Positions 9,465-15,585 of a DNA stretch of 22,151 bases are shown in pieces (position 1 is the first letter of the stretch; each line of letters starts with the position of its first letter). Source of the DNA: Bodo saltans. Taxonomy: Eukaryota; Euglenozoa; Kinetoplastea; Eubodonida; Bodonidae. The position numbers and the translations under genes are program-made. The stretch is taken from the NCBI GenBank assembly GCA_001460835.1, contig CYKH01002042.1, positions 10,034 through 32,184 of the forward strand. The letters are read 5' to 3'. A model generated the notes under the pieces. That model did not search any database and had not been told where the DNA came from. It worked only from the letters and a program-made list of their open reading frames with translations.

Positions 9465-9998
9465 ATGTTTTCTCGTCCACACAACCGCTCAACAGTGTCG
9501 TACGTAGACGTAAGCGTAGACTTGGCTCAAGTTCGCACGTTAGACACATTTCACTCGTTCCTCGAGGCATTAGACGGTGAGCTGACTTCGGTGTACGACG
9601 GGAAACTAGTTCGTGCTGCAGCAGAGCCCATCTTGTACTCTTCCTTCGCCGACGGTGATGCATTTGCTAACGAATTAAGTGAGAGAGCGTTCAATTTGCT
9701 TCAAGAGTACGACGCCTCTCATGCTCAAGCAACAGAGCTGCGTGGCGCTTATGAAGCCATGATGGCAGCACGCCCAGTGCCCGTGAAGCCGGAGCCTAAA
9801 TTCGACGAGAACGGCGAAGAAATTCCTCCTCCACCAAAATCCAAGAAGGTCCTACGCGAAGAGGCAGAGCAGCGAAAGCGTGACACTGAGCAGCTTCGTG
9901 CAGTGCTTACCGTCGAACACCGCGAGACTTGTGCCTCTATCAAGCTCAAGAACGTCTTCAACGCGAAGGTGATTCGTGTCCCGGTGGCGCGCAATTAG
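9465..9998 (+). CDS. hypothetical protein, 177 residues
   Basis: I do not recognise this protein. Residues 15-100 look helical and globular. About 105-122 is a proline-rich linker containing FDENGEEIPPPPK, then a charged helix (about 123-160, LREEAEQRKRDTEQLRAVL) that could form a coiled coil. The last 20 residues are basic with a beta-like ending. There is no signal peptide, membrane helix or recognisable catalytic motif. It is a real gene rather than a chance frame: it follows a strong acceptor, fills most of the gap between two firm genes on the same strand, and uses codons like its neighbours. A structural or adaptor role is possible but unsupported. Confidence 0.75.
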   Translation: MFSRPHNRSTVSYVDVSVDLAQVRTLDTFHSFLEALDGELTSVYDGKLVRAAAEPILYSSFADGDAFANELSERAFNLLQEYDASHAQATELRGAYEAMMAARPVPVKPEPKFDENGEEIPPPPKSKKVLREEAEQRKRDTEQLRAVLTVEHRETCASIKLKNVFNAKVIRVPVARN

Positions 9999-10110
9999 TG
10001 GCTCAGCCAACTATTGTATGTAAATCAATGACGCCCTCATTGGGGAGATGTACCTTTATCTGAAGGGTGAGCACTGATCTCTCAATAGCTTGATTATGTT
10101 AGCAAGCGAA

Positions 10111-10144
10111 CTTCTCCTTCATCATTTACTTCTATCGCACAAAG
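10111..10144 (+). promoter_or_regulatory. polypyrimidine tract and candidate trans-splice acceptor for the RNase P gene
   Basis: A C/T-rich region (10111-10137) is followed by AG at 10143-10144, nine bases before the ATG at 10154. A later AG at 10152-10153 directly abuts the ATG and would leave no leader, so it is less likely. Confidence 0.5.
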
Positions 10145-10153
10145 ATCACATAG

Positions 10154-11911
10154 ATGTCGACGGCAGATGACACTGCCCCACCTAAGTGGAAGCGACCACG
10201 TGTTGAGGGCCCTCCTGATGTTCCCCTCAGCTCAACTTCCAACCCTTTTGTTGCGGCGATGATCGAGGCGAATAACAAAGAGACGAAACAGAAGAAGCGC
10301 ATGTACATCCACGACGTGTACAACGAAGCGATTATTGCGTGTGCTCGCGGTGAGACAAACCTTCCGTGGTGGTCGACAGACGAAGAAGCAGATACGCTGA
10401 TGATGTCGATTGCTCAGGAGGGACGTGACCGTCACTCCATTCTTCCCTCATCCACGGCACTGTCTCGTGTGTTCTTTGATTTCAACCTTCGAGAAAAGTG
10501 CACTCCACCTCGAGCGACTTCGAGAGAGCTGCTTCACTTCATTTTGGACAGCAAGGAGGCCCTCCCCGCAGCTTTTAAGAAATCGGTTGACGAGAAGGTC
10601 GTTGCGGTGGGGCTGCGATTTGCGTTATCTGGTTGCGCAACAGACACGATAAAGCAGAAGCTAGCGTCGGACCTCATGGACGCGGTGCCGGCGGATACCA
10701 TTCGAAGAAGAATGTTCACACCCGTCTTCGAGCACTGCGCGGCGACGCACAATACTTCGCTCATGCAGGCCATGCTTGCTCGAGGCCTTGCTGGTGGTAT
10801 GGAGTTTTGGGACTCTGATTTTCAACTGATGCTTCAAGCCCTCTCACCTTCGAACTTAGACACGAGTGCGCTCACCGCAATACTTCATGGTCTCATTCAC
10901 CACCAGCCAGTTGTGGGAGCACGGAATGCCTCCTTGATCAAGTCACTGCTTGGTGGTCAGGAGGTCCACATGCCCTCCACCGGCCGATGCCCTCAGTGTG
11001 GAGAGCAGCTCACACACTTTGAGTTCACCGAGGCCGAGAGATCTATTATGGTGGAGGATATCATGGAGAAGCTCATCCGCCCACGAATCGCTGCCGTCAG
11101 CCACTACCAGCCGAACCTTCTAGTTGATGACGCGATGAGGACAAAGAGAGAGGAGGACTTAGGCGCCTTCCTGGAGGCAATCAAGACGATGGAGTTCGAC
11201 GCTGTGATAGACGGCGCCAACGTGGGCTACTATGGCCTCTCCCACTGGTATTCTAAGGCGAAGCGTGCTTTGCTGGAGTCTCGAGGGCTCAACGTGGAGA
11301 AGGTGAGCTACGGAGAACTGCATGACGTCCCATTCCCGGTAGATGTGTCCCCACAGTTCTCCACCCTCGATGAGATGGTGACAAATGTTCGTCGCCTTGG
11401 CTACAAACCTTTGATTGTGCTGCACGAGCGTCACACATCCCTTGCCACTGCCCCAGCATACAATGCACCCTACTTGCAGAAATGGAGAGACGAGAATGTG
11501 TTGCTGCCCAGCCCAGGGTTCCTCAACGACGACTACTGTTGGTTGCTCGCTGCCATGATGAGGAAGTCTTGCGCTGTCGTCACCAATGACTTGATGCGAG
11601 ACCACCATTTTGGAATGCTGAGCCAACGGTCGTTTCTTCGTTGGCGACAACGCGTACGAATTCCTTACAAGGCCTTCGTGCAAGCGGTTGATGGTGCAGT
11701 GAAGTTGAATGTCCTTCGCCCATCAGTTTTTTCAACATGGACCCAGCAAGATGCCAGCACCCGGCGTTGGCACGTTCCGTTTCTGAAGTCCAAGGAAACG
11801 CTAGACCAAGCAACGAATAAGATTCGCAAGGAGGGCGATGAGCGAGACGATCTGGACAAAGACGGCGGCGATCATTGTGAGGCGTGGATTTGCACTGACC
11901 CTTTTGCGTAA
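10154..11911 (+). CDS. PRORP: protein-only RNase P (PRORP), tRNA 5'-end maturase
   Basis: Cleaves the 5' leader from precursor tRNAs without an RNA subunit. 585 residues. The N-terminal half is helical and fits a degenerate PPR array that binds the tRNA elbow. The C-terminal half is the NYN/PIN metallonuclease: IDGANVGYYG with D353, NDDYCWL with D459 and D460, and TNDLMRDHH with D479 supply the four expected metal-binding aspartates. The structural zinc site joining the domains is complete: C279 and C282 in CPQC, H540 in WHVP and C580 in WIC near the C terminus. T. brucei has a nuclear and a mitochondrial PRORP. The basic PPKWKRPR near the N terminus here resembles a nuclear signal rather than a mitochondrial presequence, so the nuclear form is my inference. 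Confidence 0.95.
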   Translation: MSTADDTAPPKWKRPRVEGPPDVPLSSTSNPFVAAMIEANNKETKQKKRMYIHDVYNEAIIACARGETNLPWWSTDEEADTLMMSIAQEGRDRHSILPSSTALSRVFFDFNLREKCTPPRATSRELLHFILDSKEALPAAFKKSVDEKVVAVGLRFALSGCATDTIKQKLASDLMDAVPADTIRRRMFTPVFEHCAATHNTSLMQAMLARGLAGGMEFWDSDFQLMLQALSPSNLDTSALTAILHGLIHHQPVVGARNASLIKSLLGGQEVHMPSTGRCPQCGEQLTHFEFTEAERSIMVEDIMEKLIRPRIAAVSHYQPNLLVDDAMRTKREEDLGAFLEAIKTMEFDAVIDGANVGYYGLSHWYSKAKRALLESRGLNVEKVSYGELHDVPFPVDVSPQFSTLDEMVTNVRRLGYKPLIVLHERHTSLATAPAYNAPYLQKWRDENVLLPSPGFLNDDYCWLLAAMMRKSCAVVTNDLMRDHHFGMLSQRSFLRWRQRVRIPYKAFVQAVDGAVKLNVLRPSVFSTWTQQDASTRRWHVPFLKSKETLDQATNKIRKEGDERDDLDKDGGDHCEAWICTDPFA

Positions 11912-11983
11912 TGGATTGCACATTATTCTTTCAAGCTGCTACCAATTCACTGATTTCTATTTGCTGTCTACTGGAACGTCGTG

Positions 11984-12011
11984 CTCTATTTTTTTTTCTT
12001 TGTAATTTTAG
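11984..12011 (+). promoter_or_regulatory. polypyrimidine tract and trans-splice acceptor for eL37
   Basis: A T-rich tract including nine consecutive T ends in AG at 12010-12011, 12 bases before the ATG at 12024. A second AG at 12016-12017 could also serve. A strong tract fits a highly expressed ribosomal protein gene. Confidence 0.6.
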
Positions 12012-12023
12012 GTGTCAGCTTAG

Positions 12024-12278
12024 ATGACCAAGGGTACCACCTCGATGGGTGCGCGCCACGGCCGCACTCACATTCTGTGCCGTCGCTGCGGCAAGAACGC
12101 CTTCCACGTCCAGTGGGAGCGTTGCGCCGCCTGCGCCTACCCCCGTGCCTCCCGCCGTCGCTTCAACTGGTCCGTGAAGGCCATCAAGCGCCGTCGCACC
12201 GGCACTGGCCGCTGCCGTTACCTGAAGGAGGTCAACCGCCGCATCAAGAACAACTTCAAGACCTCCATCAAGGCCTAA
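12024..12278 (+). CDS. RPL37: 60S ribosomal protein eL37
   Basis: 84 residues, strongly basic, a zinc-ribbon protein of the large ribosomal subunit that contacts rRNA. It starts with the family signature MTKGT. The zinc ligands are C19, C22, C34 and C37, in CRRCG and CAACAYP, and the family block RRRFNWSVKAIKRRRTGTGR follows. The short C terminus (ending KTSIKA) matches the trypanosomatid form rather than the longer yeast or animal forms. Codon use is extreme: no sense codon ends in A and only 11 of 84 end in T, as expected of a very highly expressed gene, and unlike the neighbours. Several unrelated open frames overlap it only because of this bias. Confidence 0.98.
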   Translation: MTKGTTSMGARHGRTHILCRRCGKNAFHVQWERCAACAYPRASRRRFNWSVKAIKRRRTGTGRCRYLKEVNRRIKNNFKTSIKA

Positions 12279-12354
12279 GCATGACAACGGACTAGCCGTT
12301 CACCAATGTTGATTTCGTTCTTACTTCAAAACAATACAAAGTTTTTAAATGTTG

Positions 12355-12406
12355 CTCTCTTCTTTTTTTCCATGAAATGAAACTGTGTTCTTCCATCCTA
12401 CTTGAG
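12355..12406 (+). promoter_or_regulatory. polypyrimidine tract and candidate trans-splice acceptor
   Basis: A pyrimidine tract (12355-12371) and a second C/T-rich stretch (12385-12402) precede AG at 12405-12406. Another AG lies at 12416-12417. Either choice leaves a leader that contains the short upstream frame at 12431-12445. Confidence 0.45.
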
Positions 12407-12430
12407 TTTGATTGAAGTACTTTCTAATCG

Positions 12431-12445
12431 ATGGCAACACGATGA
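12431..12445 (+). promoter_or_regulatory. short upstream open reading frame overlapping the next start codon
   Basis: ATG GCA ACA CGA TGA encodes four residues and stops at 12443-12445. Its stop overlaps the ATG of the membrane protein at 12442-12444. If the leader begins at 12407 or 12418, scanning ribosomes would meet this ATG first, and the overlap would favour restart at the main gene. Regulatory effect is inference. Confidence 0.4.
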
Positions 12446-13107
12446 TGTGGCCCTCTTGCATCTCCCGCGCAGTCTCCTTCATTGCCTGGACATTCGTTGT
12501 GCTTGTTGTCTTGGCTAACGGATCTACCGTGCACTTAGTGTTCGAAAGGACTGTGAGCGACCTTGAGGCTGCAGCCGACGAGATCGTCACAAACCTCACG
12601 GCGTCGTTGTACCAAGTGACGTGTCTGCAGCGTTACTCGATACTCAACCACTCCAACAACTACTTCCCCAACACCCCGCCAATCCCTATCATTGAGATGG
12701 GGATGATTAGCATCGATGCAACAGATGGTGTAGCTTCTGCAGTTCTTAGCGGCTACTCCATGATGAGCTTCACGTTTGGGAGCAACGCGACAGCCAACCT
12801 CTTGATGTACTTAGCCAACGTCGACATGGGCAAGGGAGGTTTGATCCCCATCTTCAACCCTATCCGTACCATGGGTGTTGTCGGTGGGCAGTGGCTTCGA
12901 CCTCAAAGCGTCGCTATCGATGACACCCTCAGCGTGCCACTGACAGTGTCGCTTGCGGTGGTCGTGTTCTTGGCGTTTTCACTAGCCAGCATTATTTCAT
13001 CACGCCGCCGCTTGATTCAGGAATCTAGGGGAATCAATTTCAATGATCTTATCAGGCTTGAGACGGAGCTGTACGAAGATGCGGACAGACGATTAATGCA
13101 ACTGTAA
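12442..13107 (+). CDS. small type I membrane glycoprotein, function unknown
   Basis: 221 residues. A hydrophobic segment at about 9-25 looks like a cleavable signal peptide or a signal anchor. An approximately 140-residue lumenal or extracellular domain follows with sequons at N26, N51, N69 and N115. A second hydrophobic helix lies at about 165-186, followed by stop-transfer residues SSRRR and a 35-residue charged cytosolic tail. This gives a type I topology if the first segment is cleaved. I do not recognise the domain; only one cysteine (C61) lies within it, so it is not a disulfide-rich surface domain. The start could be ATG 12442 or the adjacent ATG 12445; an in-frame TTG at 12412 is not favoured. 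Gene context gives no functional hint. Confidence 0.75.
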   Translation: MMWPSCISRAVSFIAWTFVVLVVLANGSTVHLVFERTVSDLEAAADEIVTNLTASLYQVTCLQRYSILNHSNNYFPNTPPIPIIEMGMISIDATDGVASAVLSGYSMMSFTFGSNATANLLMYLANVDMGKGGLIPIFNPIRTMGVVGGQWLRPQSVAIDDTLSVPLTVSLAVVVFLAFSLASIISSRRRLIQESRGINFNDLIRLETELYEDADRRLMQL

Positions 13108-13130
13108 ATTCATGACGGGTTCCACGGCCT

Positions 13131-13256
13131 GTTTTTGTTCTAAAGTAATGATCGCCTCATCTGCAGATTCTCTTGCGTAAGAAATTGCTTGCTGCATATT
13201 GATGTCTATTCTACAAAGAAACGATACTGGTCTGCACCGATCAACGAATATTTTAG
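13131..13256 (+). promoter_or_regulatory. weak candidate trans-splice region for the pseudouridine synthase gene
   Basis: A T-rich patch (13131-13140) precedes AG at 13144-13145, but that leader would contain out-of-frame ATGs at 13148 and 13202. A nearer AG at 13255-13256, after TATTTT, avoids them and leaves six bases before the ATG at 13263, though its tract is poor. The acceptor is uncertain. Confidence 0.3.
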
Positions 13257-13262
13257 TGAGAC

Positions 13263-15434
13263 ATGTTGGTCTTGAAGAAGCATCTGGTGGACAGGACCCT
13301 GCGAACTTCGTTGAAGCAAATCGAGCGGGAATTCCAGGCGCAACGTCTTTTTGTCCTTGCACCACTGCGCAACGAATTTCATCACGATGCAGACGCAACC
13401 CATGGTGTACTGATGGCGAGTGAAACTATCACGAGACATCTTCAAACGTTAGACATTGCCCGTCGCGCTGAGTTTTGTGAATCGTTAAATCATTTCGTGT
13501 TGTCCACTGAGCACTCAGTCACAGTGCCTTCGTCGTTACAAGAGCAGATTGCCGTCATCGCACCTCAGCAACCTTTTTTTGTGAAGGGTCCCGTTCCGCA
13601 CGTAGTTAGCGAGCTTCGACGTCGTGCACAGAGATACCTCGGTGTCCACTGCGGCCGCTGCATTGCCGAGGAGGGTCTTGATGCAGTGGAGAAAAGGATC
13701 GAGTCGCTTTTATCCTCGCCACCGTTGCTGAGCGATGCGTTTCAATGTGGCGTCTACCACGGTATGATCCTTGCTTTGTGCGATACGGACCCTGCCATGG
13801 CCCACGCCGTGTCCCTCAACGGCGACCTGCCTCCCATTAACACTGCGGTTGCAGTTGCGTTAGCCCGCGTCCCAAAGATAGAGGGCACAGACATGTCTCA
13901 GCTGAGCGAACTCGCGTCGGCGTTCAGTGCCAAGGATGCTCTTGTTCCTTCGTGGGCTACCGTGGCAACGGCGTTGGCACTCAGAGCGCGGAAGATTCAC
14001 TGGGATGCGTCGTTGCCACAGCCAGTGAGGGGTGCAGCACTATCAGCCCTCAAGTCACTGTCAGCCTCCTACCGAGTTGACCCCACGGTAGTGTTTGCAT
14101 CCAACGTGATGTCTATTCAAGAGTGGGCAGTGGCGCAATCAGGCTCAAGTGGAGCCACAAGTGTCGCGGCAGAAGAGCGCGTGCTTCAAAAACTCATCCA
14201 ACTGCAGGCGTCTCTTAAGAGCGTCACTGCTAATGCTGTCGGGCACATCGTCATGTCAGACGTTGAGCGGCCGTGGGTATCTCACCTCGTTGCACAGCGA
14301 GAAGAGGATGCATTGGTCTGGCACAGCGACCTTCACACAATCCTGGAAGACCCCAAACGCTGGCTCGTCGATTCGAGGCAATTACGAGCGTATGCGGAGT
14401 TGCTACCGGAGATTACGTGTCACCACTCAAGCTTTTCGGCATTTCTTGATGAGTGCGGTGAGTGCTACCTCGGGGAGCAGCCTGATTCAATTCGGTTCAG
14501 TTTGCAAGATACGAGGCCCACGAGCAATGGTGTCTTGCCAGAACTAGCGAAACACGAAGCTCAAGCGATTTTGCTTGCGCTGGCGCCGGTGTCGTCGTAC
14601 TGGATGACGTTGATCAAAAAGCACTTTGACAACGTTACAATGACGAAGTCTACTGATGGTCTCGCGTGGCTGGTGGAGGTGCGGCTTCCTGCTGTCCATG
14701 AGGCGGCGCAGCACACCGACGGTGCACCTTTGCCTGAAATCGTGTTCGAGGACAAGGACATCGTCGCGTTTAACAAGCCAGCGGGATTGCCTGTGTCCCG
14801 CCATGCGCTGTGCTGCTCTCAACGAGGCGGTGCCCCATTCACAGATTTGTCAAGCATCTTGTTGAAGTCAGATCGGTTTCCCATGTTCAAACCTGAAAGT
14901 GGCGTCTTTCGTGGTGGGCAGCTGCATCGGCTTGACCTTGACACGACTGGCGTGATTCTTTACGCCAAAACAGAACATGCAATGCGAAGTCTGCGCCATC
15001 AGATTGGGACCAGTGCTGAGTATGGGAGTTACCCAAAGTGTTACACGGCGTTGTGCCGTGTGTTGGAAAGTGATCTTAGCGCGATCAAAATGGCCGGTGT
15101 CATCCATGACAGCCACGACTCGAGAATCACGACGCGCTACTCCGTCCTTGAGTTCTTCAAGGCCCCTCGCGTGGCGCTGGTGGAATGCCGAATTCAGCAA
15201 GGAAAGAAGCACCAAATTAGACGCCACTTAGCTTCCATCGGAATGCCAATCTTGCATGATGTGGATTACGGAGGTGCGGCCTGCACGACGCCGCTGATGG
15301 ATCGTGTTGCCCTTCATGCCTCAGGCATCACCTTCGTGCACCCAACACGGAGGACACCGTTACACATTGCTGCAACGCTCCCAGCAGACATGACCGATGC
15401 ATTGCGAATTCTTCACAACTCTTCTCGCAAGTAA
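13263..15434 (+). CDS. RluA-family RNA pseudouridine synthase with long N-terminal extension
   Basis: Converts uridine to pseudouridine in RNA. 723 residues. The catalytic domain is about 491-723: it opens with IVFEDKDIVAFNKPAG (K505, P506), has the signature HRLDLDTTG with the catalytic aspartate D558, and the family block KKHQIRRHLASIGMPILHDVDYGG (starting near 648, H650) for RNA and nucleotide binding. A PTRRTPLHIAATLP ending is typical of the fold. The first 490 residues have no motif I recognise and no clear S4 domain; they look helical and may choose the substrate or bind a partner. The basic N terminus (LKKHLVDRTLRTSLK) could be a mitochondrial presequence (inference). A downstream in-frame ATG at 13413 would shorten it by 50 residues. 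Whether the target is rRNA, tRNA or mRNA cannot be told from the sequence. Confidence 0.9.
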   Translation: MLVLKKHLVDRTLRTSLKQIEREFQAQRLFVLAPLRNEFHHDADATHGVLMASETITRHLQTLDIARRAEFCESLNHFVLSTEHSVTVPSSLQEQIAVIAPQQPFFVKGPVPHVVSELRRRAQRYLGVHCGRCIAEEGLDAVEKRIESLLSSPPLLSDAFQCGVYHGMILALCDTDPAMAHAVSLNGDLPPINTAVAVALARVPKIEGTDMSQLSELASAFSAKDALVPSWATVATALALRARKIHWDASLPQPVRGAALSALKSLSASYRVDPTVVFASNVMSIQEWAVAQSGSSGATSVAAEERVLQKLIQLQASLKSVTANAVGHIVMSDVERPWVSHLVAQREEDALVWHSDLHTILEDPKRWLVDSRQLRAYAELLPEITCHHSSFSAFLDECGECYLGEQPDSIRFSLQDTRPTSNGVLPELAKHEAQAILLALAPVSSYWMTLIKKHFDNVTMTKSTDGLAWLVEVRLPAVHEAAQHTDGAPLPEIVFEDKDIVAFNKPAGLPVSRHALCCSQRGGAPFTDLSSILLKSDRFPMFKPESGVFRGGQLHRLDLDTTGVILYAKTEHAMRSLRHQIGTSAEYGSYPKCYTALCRVLESDLSAIKMAGVIHDSHDSRITTRYSVLEFFKAPRVALVECRIQQGKKHQIRRHLASIGMPILHDVDYGGAACTTPLMDRVALHASGITFVHPTRRTPLHIAATLPADMTDALRILHNSSRK

Positions 15435-15488
15435 GTGTTTCAGTACAAATGACAAGAGTATGTTCCCAATAACATAGCGCTACGGTTG

Positions 15489-15529
15489 CCTTTTCTCCTG
15501 CCATTCCCTCGTCTTTTTTTTCTTATCAG
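15489..15529 (+). promoter_or_regulatory. polypyrimidine tract and trans-splice acceptor for the Exo70-like gene
   Basis: A long C/T-rich stretch containing eight consecutive T leads to CAG with AG at 15528-15529. The leader would be 56 bases, with no intervening ATG before 15586. Confidence 0.6.
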
Positions 15530-15585
15530 TGTCGCCCATATTGAAATCAGAGTGCGCAATACCTTCACGTTCGCATCCGTAAGCT

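Noticed and set aside
11159-11683. 174-codon minus-strand frame
   Set aside because: It overlaps the catalytic domain of PRORP and shows no recognisable motif.
11981-12295. 104-codon plus-strand and 90-codon minus-strand frames over eL37
   Set aside because: Both arise from the strong C/G third-base bias of eL37, which removes stops in other frames. Their products are low-complexity.
13199-13423. 74-codon plus-strand frame overlapping the start of the pseudouridine synthase
   Set aside because: Its product has no recognised feature and the synthase frame is firm. It is retained only as a possible upstream frame in the findings.
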